NCBI GenBank assembly: GCA_951799445.1
Contig: OX637288.1
Location: forward strand, 9,054,501-9,118,500
From: Pseudisothecium myosuroides
Lineage: Eukaryota; Streptophyta; Bryopsida; Hypnales; Lembophyllaceae
Direction: 5' to 3'
DNA: 64,000 bases
Below, piece after piece: positions 38,901 through 49,790 of this stretch (its first letter is position 1; each line of letters starts with the position of its first letter). Both the position numbers and the translations under genes were made by a program. The notes below the pieces were generated by a model that was given only the letters and a program-made list of their open reading frames with translations, made no database searches and was not told the DNA's origin.

Positions 38901-41714
38901 ACATCATTCCTCCTCTCAAAACAGTGGTGCCACTGCTGACTAAACTCACAAACCCGCCTCACACTGTCCAGCACGCAAACTTACCCGAGGGTAGACAGAG
39001 ATTTGTTGATATTGGCAGCTTCTTTCAGCCGCTCGCCTTCGGCTCCAGAGCTCTTTTGCCTGAAACCGTGCAAGTTTTCGTTAGAAATCCAATGCCTCCG
39101 AGCGCAGGTTAGAATTGCGCAAATTTCAAAGCGCAAATTCGCCAACTTCCATGCCATGTTTGAGTAGGAAGAGGTTTACCTCTCAGAACCTGCAAGGTCA
39201 ACGAGATTCAGTCTTCCAAATCGAATATTAGTCATCGAGTCACGCTCCCATCTGCTTTCGATGATACATGTGAACACACTATGAGAGCGGCTGGACTCTC
39301 TGTTCATGTTCGTGGCTGCCACTTTCCTGTTCGACGATCCCTGCAACAGATAACGGTGGATCTCCATGAGCACTTCTGGAGAAACAAAAATAATCATAAG
39401 ATTCAACCGACGCTACCTTCGGGCAACAGTTCCTGCAGAAAAGGTGGTGGGAGCGACCTGGCTAAGCAACTGAATCACGTCTTGAACACTGTTCACCTCC
39501 ACCTCGGTCAAATTATCCACGTACACCCCTTTTCGTACATCCTCTCGCATCTGCAGGATATCATCACAAGAATTCAACAACATGTAACAGGAACGAAGAA
39601 AACTCTCTTGCAAATCTCATGAGAACGGAGGTGAAGGTGCAGCACCTGCAAGTTGGTAGAGGTAGGCTCCAGCAAATCAGTAATTTGCTCGTTGTAGATT
39701 TCCAGGAAGGAACACTTCGTCAAAAATTTAAGGTTCTCGTCCTTGCGTCGTTCCTCCTCCTGCACAGTTCAATGGACACCGTCTCATCCCTGGTTCCTTC
39801 CCAGTGCAACGGAGCGCAGTAATCACCACATCCACTGAATCCCCAGACGTCTCATACATTCGTAACACGGATGCGGTGGCCCAGAGGCTCATCAGTCCAC
39901 GAACCCACTAAGATGCGTACCAGTTGGATTCTCGAGAAAAGGTACTCGAACACGCGAGGAGTCATGCCCCGATTGTCACTTGGTCTGTCACCGAGATGCT
40001 CGATGTCCCCAAGCATGGTGTGGGTCTTCCCACTTCCAGTCTGCAGCAACCGGCCGCGATATCAGTCAATATCCCAAACTGCAGAAAAAATACCAATGCA
40101 GGGCACAGACGTGCCAGAGACCAGAAGCCTCCACAGCCGATGCCAAATCCAGACCAAAATCGACGCAGGTGCACATAGAAACAAGCTCAACCTGGCCGTA
40201 CGCAAACATGCAGCTGTTGTAACCCGCCATACAATTCTCCACCATTGGCAACCCAGCCACGTGGAATAGCTTCTCCTGCAAAAATGAAAACCAAGAAAAG
40301 ACCTAAATCCGTCAGGGCAGTCCAAGGGCCCGTCATCCCTGCGGAACACCAATCCTCCATGCTCCACTCATTCACAGACGACGACCGACGCCATTCACTT
40401 GCAAGGGACTGCAAAAGAGACACGCGTGTTGCGAACCTGGGAGATAATTTCGCCAGCTACATGGTCAAAGGTGAAGCGAGTTTCCGGAGGCCCCGTCCAG
40501 GTGAGCGTGTGGGGACTCTCTTGCCTCAAGCATTTGCTGAAACCTTGAGAGACCATTTCTGTGCTGCTGATGGGACGAGTCCTGATCAATACCTGTAGAA
40601 ACCAAATTTCCTGTGAGACAACCGCAGGGAAGAGTCCCACAGAGCGGACAACCATTGATTTTGAACCTAGGTCAAATTGATGTTCGATAGAACAATGTTC
40701 AGGCGCACATTGAAGAGAGCAACTGCTGGAGATGGTTCCTTCACTGGTGCACGGAGCAATACTCCAATGGAGAGAAAATGTCAGGATTCTGAACTCACCC
40801 TCATTCGTGACAACTCAAATTCCACTGCCGCTCACAGAAATTACTCAACGGGGAAGGAACTGGACATGGAGGACTTCAGCAACCGCAAGAACATTTCAAC
40901 GAATCCAGAAGACTTCCAACGCCGCGCTCACCTGGACGTTGTGGTCGAGCCAGAACGTGGGATCCTCTTCCAGGTTGAATTGTTGCTCGCTCGCTCCCTG
41001 CGGAACATGTCGCCCGCCGCCAGGCAAGGGTACAATTGCACGGGAAGTCGACGAAACAGCGGCTGCAGCTCCTTGAGCTGCGCCGTACTTCAGAGTCCGC
41101 GTCACGCTCTTCGCAGGAGTGGCGGAAACGTTCTGATTACAATTCGGACGAACGGACGAAACAGGCTCAGAGTCCGCGCCGTGTTTCACTGCGCGCTCGT
41201 TCCTGTGCCCACGGGGAGTGAGAGAATTCACATTCTCCGAACCCTGTTTGGCCACGCCCTGTTGCTCCGGGAGTCCCTTGCTCACAACACCTGCAGCAGC
41301 AAAAGCCATACCACCCGACGACGCATCCACCCCTGGCTCGGCCGCGCTCGCGTCCTGCAGCCTCGAGGCAGGCTGACTCCTCGCGGGAGACTGGTGACGG
41401 CTGTGAGCTTTCTTGCTCTTCCCATTCCCTTGCCTCTCGGGGGTCCCTTCCCCGTTCTCGGCGTGAGGGAACAGGCACTGCCCGCCCCTCTTCTTCCCCT
41501 TCGGCGTCGCGCCATCCACCTTGCCCTTCGGCGTCAGCGCATCGGCGCCATTCTCGTCGGAGTTGCGGCAGGCCTCCGAGATCGAGCTCAGCGGCTTCCG
41601 CGTCGGCGTCAAGTCCCCGGAGCTCACGCAATTGGCATCCATGTTTTCTTGACCAGGCTTCTTGGGAGAGCCCCGCACCACCGCGCTTCGCAGGGGCGAC
41701 GTCCCTCTGCCCAT
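26552..41714 (-). CDS. KIN12: Kinesin-12 (POK/KIN12-type) giant motor protein, complete copy, 37 exons
   Basis: Spliced model of 10,485 nt (3494 residues plus stop); every junction is GT-AG and frame-consistent. Residues 1-261 are a low-complexity basic head rich in TPKGK-like motifs, ending [13 protein letters not shown], the lead-in known from plant kinesin-12. The motor covers about 262-599: P-loop GQTGSGKT at 340-347, switch I SSRSH at 466-470, switch [10 protein letters not shown] at 496-503. A neck with NEDASGD follows, then almost continuous heptad coiled coil to the C-terminus. Family knowledge: plant POK/KIN12 kinesins act at the phragmoplast and cortical division zone. The protein is longer than the 2000-2800 residues I recall for Arabidopsis POK proteins. 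The KIN12 subclass is not resolved. The start chosen is the ATG at 41714, the first in the open frame before the motor lead-in. All bases below 35830 are duplicated in the left arm. Confidence 0.9.
33584..33673 (-). other. 90-nt in-frame intron between the two giant exons
   Basis: Donor GTAAGTG and acceptor TTTCCAG flank 90 nt, a multiple of three with no stop codon, so exon 22, intron and exon 23 read as one open frame. If retained it would add 30 residues with five cysteines and several aromatics, unlike the Glu/Lys-rich coiled coil on both sides. That compositional break is the reason for calling it an intron rather than coding sequence. Confidence 0.75.
36074..41714 (-). other. Kinesin-12 exons 1-21: head, motor and neck (exon map)
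   Basis: Exon coordinates, 5' to 3' on the minus strand: 41714-40932, 40592-40437, 40275-40192, 40040-39921, 39759-39646, 39550-39458, 39340-39180, 39059-38985, 38878-38791, 38629-38571, 38436-38373, 38264-38199, 38084-37944, 37820-37716, 37629-37394, 37263-37128, 37027-36965, 36851-36772, 36651-36498, 36393-36292, 36154-36074. Exon 3 ends in FAYGQ and exon 4 opens with TGSGKT, so the P-loop is split by an intron. Exon 7 carries SSRSH and LVDLAGSE; exon 8 carries [11 protein letters not shown]; exon 9 [14 protein letters not shown]; exon 11 [11 protein letters not shown]. Lengths and phases were checked codon by codon. These exons lie outside the part of the palindrome visible here, apart from whatever continues left of base 1. 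Confidence 0.85.
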
Positions 41715-42560
41715 GACCCGGACGCCGGCACTACACTACAGCCCTCGCCACTCGCCCGATGGCGCCCGTCACTCCCCTTCCGAAAGCCTCACCTCCAGCA
41801 AGCCGTCTCTGCCAATCCTCGTCTTCATCGGCCGGATTTCGACAAGACGTCAAAAGCTCGCAACCTAACGAAATCCTCAATCCTGTTCTCCGACTCGGAA
41901 TGCTTGCACAGCGATCCTCCTAACGCTCCCCTCGCTCAATTCAATGTCGAGCCCGCCTTCGGCGAGCTTCGCTTCGCTTCAATTCCTTCCGTCGCCGCCT
42001 GGTCCTCGATCGAGGACACAGTCACTACTGCCAAGAATCCGACCACGAGTACTGCCTACCGAACTACGGCCGCCTCTACGGGAAAGATCGCTCGCACAAG
42101 CGGGGCATGGCGCTTCTTGAAGACCCTAAGCGTAGAGCGAGCGCGACGAAAGGCCGAGGCAGGGCGATGGCGAAGGCTGGCGTCAGCGGTAAGGTAGCCG
42201 TTGCAAATTTGAACTCCCCGTTTCCGCGGCAGCTGGTCCTGCCCATATTCAAATTCTGGAGGGGGGGACGTGCGCGCCAAGATCTATTCCCTGCGTACAG
42301 TCCTCCTTTTGTTTGTCTTAACCAGAACTTGGCTCTCAGGAATTTGAATGGGTTTCGTAGATGTTGGCATTGGCTTCGGAAAATCTAGGGCAGGTCTGTC
42401 AATGTTTGCAGGTCTCCTTTTAGGCATACACCTCCGAAATTGGGGAGCTGAATATTAGTTTATTTCGGAATGGGATGTAAATGGAACTGAAGCGTGGACT
42501 TAATTGTGAAATGTATTGTGTCTCTGATTTTTATACTATGAAAATATATTTTATACTTTG
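41715..42560 (-). promoter_or_regulatory. Putative 5' UTR and promoter region of the kinesin-12
   Basis: The 550 bases upstream of the ATG are GC- and pyrimidine-rich and then give way to AT-rich DNA. A TATA-like run (GTATAAAATA read on the minus strand) lies at about 42546-42556. A 74-codon upstream ORF (42280-42056, minus) starting MARTSPPPEF precedes the main ATG. It is not joined to exon 1 by any splice pair I could justify, so it may be a 5' UTR ORF or chance. No transcription start can be read from sequence. Confidence 0.3.
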
Positions 42561-43126
42561 GTAGTATAGAAGTCATGGTCCCATTGACACACGGGACTAG
42601 GGAGCAATTCTGTAGCAGCAGTGTTTGGGAGAACCTGTTTGGGAGAACCACTGATTAGGTCATTATTAGAGTTAATCGTAAAGTGAACAAACGTCGGACC
42701 AAGAGCCCGAGTTTTAGAAAAATACAGGAACAAACTCCCTGAAGCACCCAAAATCAGGTCTGATTGAGTTTGGTGCCGTGTTTGCTTTGTTCTATTCTTA
42801 GTTAAACCTTCCTCTAACACAGGTTCACAAACACAAGACAACTTTGCGATTAACTTTATTAGCTGGGGGAATTGGGAAAACATTGTTAAAGTAACGGATG
42901 AAAAATCTATAAAATTTCTATCTAGAGGAAAAATTAGAGGAAAAAAAATCAGTGACTCGGTACTTGAAAACAGTTCAACATGGAAGTTAAACGAAAATAG
43001 TTGGTAAAACTAAAAAGTATCTCGAAACACTGGATAGCATCACTAAGGATGAAGACTTTTACATATGTGGTGCTATGGAATATGAAGTGGCACCTATTAT
43101 CACTCTAAATATCATGTAGTTAGTTA

Positions 43127-43596
43127 GAGCATCTCCACCAGTGAGGCACCAAAGTCACACGCCACATTGTCTGTGGCGTGTTTATTTTTTAAATAAGGGC
43201 GTGCCAAGTTTTTTGGGCTCCACCAGCAAGCATTCTCCAATGCCCAGCCACCCGGTAGAACCCCATTCCCCAGGTGTATAGTTAGTGCGCCAAACAAATA
43301 AGTTACACGTAGCTACACCAAGCTGGTTACTAAGCTTTGAATTATCAATGCCAGCCTGACTCCAATCACCCCATTCAACGCAAATTGGGCTCCTCTATGA
43401 ACTATTGGTCGAAATCTTTCCCTTTCTGTCAGTAGCGTGGCTCTAAACAAATGGCCAAGGCACAACAACTTGAGGTGTCGTGGATGGTTTTTAGTGTGGC
43501 CTCTGTCAACATGTTTTGGAATTTTCAACTGGTGGGACAATAAAAAGCAGCAGGGCACACCAAACTATTTGTCAGGGCAGTATGGTGGAGTTGCTC
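43127..43596. mobile_element. PIF/Harbinger-type MITE, 470 bp
   Basis: The ends GAGCATCTCCACCA and, reversed, GAGCAACTCCACCA are flanked on both sides by TTA (43124-43126, 43597-43599), the usual Harbinger target duplication. The duplicated locus at 48321-48340 has the same flanks with a single TTA and no insert. No transposase coding. Confidence 0.8.
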
Positions 43597-44137
43597 TTAG
43601 AATACTAAGATAATGAGACCAATTGAGAGAATGAAAATTGTAATTGAAAAAATTGGGGCAAAGCTATGGAATAGTAGGATGGAGACCCTTGTTAAAATAT
43701 TGGAGGAAGTAACATGATACCAATTTTATTGTGCTCATCTTCATAAAGATAATTTTATTTCTACTAAATTTTGATCCAAAAGGCTAATCAACACAAACCG
43801 ATTAGTTTTGACTTGTAACAACCAAAAAAATATGAATTTCTTAAAGGTACAAGAGTAGGTTGTATTAGCTTATCATAATGTAGAAATCTATTTTTTTGTA
43901 TGACTGTGTCAATGGTGGATATCCAATAGGTTTAGGCTAGCATTTTAAAAGAAGTTGTATTCAATGATATAGACATTGATATTCATGCCTATTGAATCCT
44001 AACTAGTGAGTTAGTTGGACAGGTATGGGAATGTGTATTGGTTGGGCGCAAAGTTAAATGGAGGTAGTATTGGGGCCTAGTCAATGAAAACCAACTCAAG
44101 AATTTAGAAGTCTAACCTAACATTCAACCATCAACTA

Positions 44138-44201
44138 CATAAGGAATATAAGACTCCCTTACAATTTTGCATAAGGAATATAAGACTCCCTTGCAGTTTT
44201 G
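44138..44201. repeat. 32-bp tandem duplication in copy A
   Basis: Two units starting CATAAGGAATATAAGACTCC at 44138 and 44170. Copy B has one unit. Confidence 0.8.
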
Positions 44202-44240
44202 CATGAAAATTCACCACACTCCTTTGCCATTACAGACAAC

Positions 44241-44483
44241 GGTGCTAGTATGTGAGCCCAAGAATGCGAGCTTGTGAGCATTGAGCCTACAATATAGGTA
44301 CCTATAATATAGATACCATACACTATAGAAGGTGTATGTATCATGAACACCTACAATATGGGTATTTGTAACATATATACGCTATAATTATAGACAGTTT
44401 CTATAGTATATACACCTATAGCATAGGTGTGTAGTATTCTAGGCTCATAGGCTCTCACTCCTATGCTCACATAATAGCAGCCC
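44241..44483. mobile_element. Hairpin (foldback) MITE-like insertion
   Basis: The ends GGTGCTAGTATGTGAGC and, reversed, GGGCTGCTATTATGTGAGC are near-identical. The interior is also imperfectly self-complementary (TGTGAGCATTGAGCCT against AGGCTC...ATGCTCACA). Copy B has only a few bases at this point, so this is an insertion specific to copy A. The target duplication is not clear. Confidence 0.6.
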
Positions 44484-45009
44484 TCATATAGGGAAAAAAA
44501 ATTCAAAATAAAGTTTAACATTTAGTAACAAAAAGAGGCATGGAATCTGAGTTTCATGAAATTGGTGGAAATTACATTGCTTTTTAGAGAGCATTGCTTG
44601 AAATGTAAATCATTACAACCCTAGTTTTTTAACCTTTGAATACATCACTATTATAATTCTTAGCACCCAATTGCATGACAATTTAATGAAATTGACAATA
44701 CGGGACTCAATAAATGGGTTGTCTTTTTCTTTAAGGGTATTGTGTTAAAGGAGGTTTAACTTTGAAATCCCTAGCCTATAAGCACAAAGTTGGAGGGCAA
44801 ATTCCATCACTTGGTATACTCCTATTATGCCATTAAAATGTGAAGAATTTTTTTTTTTTTTTGAGATGAAACTACATGTCCTCTTTACTTCAAAAAAGTT
44901 TAGATTTTTTTGTGGGAAAATTGATTTATTTTACAACTTTTGAAGATTAAGTGAAGAAAATTCATATCTAATTAATAGATCATTATCTCAAGAAATATAA
45001 TTTTTTTGC

Positions 45010-45024
45010 CACACACACACACAC

Positions 45025-45090
<66 letters not shown>
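45010..45090. repeat. Compound (CA)n(TA)n microsatellite
   Basis: About 8 CA followed by about 32 AT/TA units. Copy B has only CACATGTATATT at the equivalent site. Confidence 0.95.
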
Positions 45091-45093
<3 letters not shown>

Positions 45094-45338
45094 AGTCATA
45101 AACATCATAGTGTAAACACAATTTTCAAGTCATTGTATATTTAGAATTCTATAGACATTGGAACTAGACCCAAAGTTCAAATTGAATTAAAACATTACAT
45201 TCTAGGAATTTTTCAATCTTCAAATTGTAGTAGAAACTAAAGTAGATGAACTTCATTTCATTAGTTGGGCTCAAGTTCAAAAAATATCATTTGTATGGAG
45301 AAATTTGAGATCTAGAACAAAGAACAACAATTTACCAA

Positions 45339-45462
45339 AGTATACTAAAATAGCATATTTTGTGATCAATTTATTTTTACTAACTTCTCATGTATTGCCA
45401 AGTATACTAAAATAACATATTTTGTGATCTGTTTATTTTTAGTAACTTCTCATATACTAACG
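45339..45462. repeat. 62-bp tandem duplication in copy A
   Basis: Units start AGTATACTAAAATA at 45339 and 45401 and differ by a few substitutions. Single in copy B. Confidence 0.75.
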
Positions 45463-45577
45463 AGATTGCAAACTCAATTGCATGCTCTTCATATTCCACT
45501 ATGGAAGGTTTCAACAAGAAAAATTTGGATGTAAAAATGCTTTCAATTTCCATCCATCGCATTTGATTGTCATCCAA

Positions 45578-46830
45578 ATATCATGAATTGGCATGTACAA
45601 CATTTCAAAATTCAACTGTAAACTAGACATGGATTCTCATTAAATCAAGAAGCCATGTCTAATTGATTATTTATAATAGGCATTAAGATAAGTTCACCTA
45701 ATTTTGGCCACTTTGTAAAACCAACCACTTTAGATTCTTTCTAAAATATATTCCTACTATTCATGAAAATCTATTTAGAAACACCTATTTTCAAGCACTT
45801 TGAAAATTCGTAACTTATTCACACAATGTGTCCAAAAAATGCATTCTAAGAGAATCTAGAGTCCCCTTTTCACTACCAACAAGACCCCACAAAAGAAATG
45901 TCATATAATATTGCAAACCATGCTAAATTGCTTATTTATGTGATTTTAGGTGTAGTTACCTTAGTGTGAATATAAATTCAACGAATCCTTGCAGGACATT
46001 ACTTACCCGAATTTCCTCCAGAATGAATCTAAGTTACAACAATTTTGTAACACCGAAGGCATTCTGAACAATGAACTTACCGAGATTCATCAAACAATCT
46101 CTCAACATGAAAAATCTCTAAATCCAAGATCCGCAACTACAGTAAATCCCTACAACGAAGCCACCACATTGAATGCATCCACGAGGACAAGGCTCGGAAA
46201 TTGAAATTCTCACTTAATCCCAGGCATAACAAAATGACAGGAGAATGGCAATAAAATTCCACAACCAGAACATCCACACATACTTCAGTGCTTCACAATC
46301 CAGAAGAGCTAAGTGACAATGAGTTCATTGACATTTGTCACGATACATTTTCCAAGTCACAACTGATGGTTGCTGGAGGTCGCAATGGAGCTGGCAATTA
46401 ATAATAATACTCAAACACAACTAATTAGTACAATATTGACAGGAACATTGATGGTCACCGAAACAGTTCACCTTCTACCACCCGGTTGAAATCCCCCTGT
46501 GCCCCCTCGCTTCTCCAAAGTCCAAACGATTGGTGGCCTCGAACACCAATCGCACGATCTAGTGGTGTATTTATACCAGGACGATTTGTGAGTTTCATCA
46601 TTCTGTGCTCGCAACCTCAATTTCAAACTATCACTCGAAGTGAATCATTCACCTTGCCTTCTCTCGTGACACTCTGCAAAATCATGAGATTGAAAGGGCA
46701 GTGATATATTACTAAACATTGAAGTTTCGCCCTTTGTCATTTTGACTGCTACAGTAGGACTTCTTACAATTTCCATTCACTTAAGAATTTCAAACTTTGA
46801 TTTGAATCTGCCTTTTCTTTATACATGCAG
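45578..46830 (+). other. Possible upstream exons of the B3 pseudogene, decayed
   Basis: After AT-rich DNA, composition becomes coding-like from 45,990: a frame at 45989-46204 (ITYPNFLQNESKLQQF) and a second patch near 46,295-46,390 (NPEELSDNEFIDICHDTFSK). Both are short and the frames between them are broken. I recognise no domain; adjacency to the B3 fragment on the same strand suggests, but does not prove, one former gene. Confidence 0.3.
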
Positions 46831-47086
46831 GAATTTCCAGCGCGCTTTATAAGGACCCATGGCAAGTGTGTTCACGATTAAGTCAAACTCCAAGCTATAC
46901 ATGAAAATTCTCTAAATTATGTTATTAACTTGTCATTTCAGGCCAAGAAATCTCCAGAAAGTATACTTCTCTCCTCCTGTATGGAGCAGATTTGTGCAGG
47001 ACAATGACTTAAAGGAAGGGGACGAGTTTCAGTTTTCACTTATGGCTGATTTTACTTTTTGGTTAGAAAAGTTTCTGGTTAGGTGA
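46831..47086 (+). pseudogene. B3 DNA-binding domain fragment, forward copy
   Basis: The N-terminal half reads EFPARFIRTHGKCVHD and then a TAA stop. After a change of frame the C-terminal half reads RPRNLQKVYFSPPVWSRFV and DLKEGDEFQFSL. The pattern (PARFIRTHGK ... KVYF..W..FV..N.LKEGDE) is that of the plant B3 DNA-binding domain (REM/ARF/ABI3 superfamily). Stop and frameshift mark it as a pseudogene or captured fragment. Confidence 0.6.
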
Positions 47087-47252
47087 GTGTGGTTCAGGAC
47101 CACAGACTTTGCGTGCACCTGAGGTGAACACTTCTAACTCACTCCTGAAGACCGGAAGAGGACTTTTTCTTCCCCATTTTTGGTTCCTTCTGATGCTGTT
47201 TGCACCGCACAAACAAACAATTTCTATCCCTATGTTTAACATATTCACAGCG
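46867..47252 (+). repeat. Inverted repeat around the B3 fragments, left arm
   Basis: Pairs with 47600-47985 in reverse orientation, imperfectly (frequent substitutions and small indels). The arms include the B3 fragment plus about 165 bases downstream (GACCGGAAGAGGACTTTTTC is shared). The loop 47253-47599 is unrecognised. Confidence 0.75.
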
Positions 47253-47599
47253 TTGATGAGGAATACGGTGGTGGATTTGGTGAACTCATGCCGACTCTTA
47301 TCAATTTCACCCCTAGTGATTTATGTATTGACTGTTTATTGCGTCAGTACTTGTCTAAAACACCAGCAACTAGATGCTGTGCCTGGAAACTCGCAGCTAG
47401 CAGCAACAACCACAGCAGGCAAATGGCAGAGAGGTCATTCTCACTCACTGAACATTGCTCTTCTTTGATTTGAAGCATGAGTCAATGAGTTATTTGCTTC
47501 TTTCGGCAGTCTTTTGTTAGGTGAGGAAGTTAGCGTGTCAGTTTCTGAGGTTGGCACTCCTGGATGCTCGCATTGTGAACTTCAGATCGATGGCAGCAA

Positions 47600-47985
47600 T
47601 CTGTGAATATGTGAAACATGGGGATAGAAAATGTTGTTTGTGCTGTGTATCCAACATCAGAATCAACCAAAAATGGGGAAGAAAAAGTCCTCTTCCGGTC
47701 TTTAGGAGCGAGTTAGAGGTGTGCAACTCAGGTGCACGTCTGTGGTTTTGAACCACACTCACCTATAGACCAGAAATTTTTCTGACCAGAAAGTAAGAAT
47801 CAGCCATCCTTGTAGAGTGAAAACTGAAGCTCGTCCCCTTCCTTCAAGCCATTGTCGTGCACAAATCTGCTCCATTCAGTAGGAGTGAAGTATACCTTGG
47901 TGAGGTTTCTTGGCCTACGATGACAACATAATTTAGAGAATTTTCGTGTAAACCTTGGAGTTTGACAGAATCGTGAACGTTGTCA
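47600..47985 (-). repeat. Inverted repeat around the B3 fragments, right arm
   Basis: Partner of 46867-47252. It ends about 15 bases before direct-duplication copy B begins. Confidence 0.75.
47800..47985 (-). pseudogene. B3 DNA-binding domain fragment, inverted copy
   Basis: On the minus strand: VHDSVKLQ, then in another frame RPRNLTKVYFTPTEWSRFV and NGLKEGDELQFSLYKDG. This copy lacks the TAA stop of the forward copy and looks closer to a functional B3 core, but it also needs a frame change and has no visible complete gene around it. Confidence 0.6.
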
Positions 47986-47999
47986 GATGGCAAGAATGT

Positions 48000-49790
48000 T
48001 TTGGGAGAACCATGGTTTAGGTCATTGTTAGCCAGTGGAACTGGGCAAAAATTGGTTGCAATTTGAAAACATCATAAGTAAACCTGGTGAAAAAATCTAT
48101 AAAATTCCTCTTTTTAGAGTTAAAAATAGAGAAAAAAATGGACTTGGTACTTGAAAAAACGTTCTAACATGGAAGTTAAAGGAAATTAGCTGGTAAAATT
48201 CAAAATATATCTCGGACAAATGGATGGCATCACTAAACATGAGGACTTTTTCATATGTGTTGCTATGGAACACTTTGAGTGAAATGGAATATGAAATAGT
48301 ACCTATTAGCACTCTAAATATTATGTTAGTTAGAATGCTAAGATAATGGGGCAATTTGAGAGAATGAAGATTGCAATTGAAAAAAGTATGGTAGTGTTAT
48401 GGAATAATAGGGTGGAGATCCTTGATAAGATATTGAAGGAAGTTACATGCTACAAATTTTATTATGCTCATCTTCATAAAGATATTTTTTTTCTAATGAG
48501 TTTTGAGTCTTGATAACAAAAGAATATGAATTTATTAAAGGGAGAAGAATAGATTGTGTTACCTTATTGTACTATAGAGCATAATTTTTTGTACTTGTCA
48601 ATGGTGGATATCCGATAGATGTAGACTAGCATTTTAAAGGAAGTTGTATTTGATATAGACATTCATCATCATGCCTATTGAATCCTAACTATTGAGTCAA
48701 GTTGGATAGGTATGGGAATGTGTAGTTGGTTGGGTGTTAGTAATGGGGCCCAATTGATGGAAATCAACTCAAGAGTCAAAAGTCTCAACTTAACATTGAA
48801 CCATCAATTGCACAAGGAAAATAACACTCTCTTGCACTTTTACATGAGAATTCACCATGCTCCTTTGCCACTATAGATGGAGGAACAAAAAGGATTCAAA
48901 ATAAAGTTTTAACATTTGGCATAGATAGTCAATTTCATGAAATTGGTGGAAATTACACTTTTTAGAAAACAATGCCTTGAAATGTAAATCATGACAAAAG
49001 TCTTAGTTTTTAGAGCTTTGAGCACATCAATGTTACAATTTTTGGCACTCAAAAGCACAACAATTCAATGAAATTGATGATATAGGACTCAATAAATGGA
49101 TTGTCTTCTTTTCTAAGAATATTGTGTCATTTCTAAGAGCATTGTATCAATGGAGGTATTATAGCAAAAATATTTAACCTTCAAATTCCATCACTTTTGT
49201 ATGCTTTTATTAATTTTTTTTAAATAGATTTTTTTGTGGAAAATTGATGTTTATTTTACAATTTGAATCATATCAAATAGACATTATTTTTAAAAATCTG
49301 AATTTTTTTTCCACATGTATATTACGATAAAAAAACATCATTGTATAAGCACAATTTCTATGTCATTCTATAATTAAAATTCTAGACATTGGAAATACAC
49401 CCAAAGTTCAAATTGCAATAAAACATTCAATTCTAGGATTTTTTTCAAAATTCAATTTCTAGTATAAACTAGACTAGATGAACTTCAAACTCAAAATATA
49501 TCATTTTTATGGAAAATTTAGAAATTTAGAACAAAGAGAAACAATTTTTCAATTCAAAATATACTAAAATAGTACATTTTGTGATCCATTTTTGTTTTGC
49601 TAAATTCTCATATATGTGAAGACAAATACTAGCAAGATTGCAAACTCAATTGCATGCTCTTCATATTCCACCATAAAAGGTCAATAAGAAAAATTGCATG
49701 CTCTTTATATTCCACTACAAGAGGTCAATAAGAAAAAATTAGATGTAAAAACACTTTCAATTTCCATCCAATTCATTTGATTGTCATCCA
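48000..49790. repeat. Direct duplication, copy B
   Basis: Begins TTTTGGGAGAACCATGG, like 42630 (TTTGGGAGAACCACTG), and ends GATTGTCATCCAAA as at 45577. It lacks the insertions of copy A and preserves the empty MITE site at 48330-48332. No gene recognised. Confidence 0.75.
49652..49739. repeat. 44-bp tandem duplication in copy B
   Basis: Units start GCATGCTCTTCATATTCCAC at 49652 and GCATGCTCTTTATATTCCAC at 49696. Single in copy A. Confidence 0.75.

Larger units (their letters stand above)
42630..45577. repeat. Direct duplication, copy A
   Basis: Colinear with 48000-49790 over its whole length, at clearly lower identity than the palindrome. Copy A is longer because of an extra piece at about 42665-42855, a MITE (43127-43596), a hairpin element (44241-44483), an expanded CA/TA microsatellite and two small tandem duplications. 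No coding sequence recognised. Confidence 0.75.

Noticed and set aside
40677..42197. 506-codon open frame on the plus strand
   Set aside because: It is antisense to kinesin exon 1, intron 1 and the promoter region. Openness follows from GC-rich sequence; the translation is low-complexity Arg/Ser/Pro with no domain.
42056..42280. 74-codon minus-strand frame as a first exon of the kinesin
   Set aside because: No splice pair joins it in frame to exon 1 convincingly. Noted only as a possible upstream ORF.
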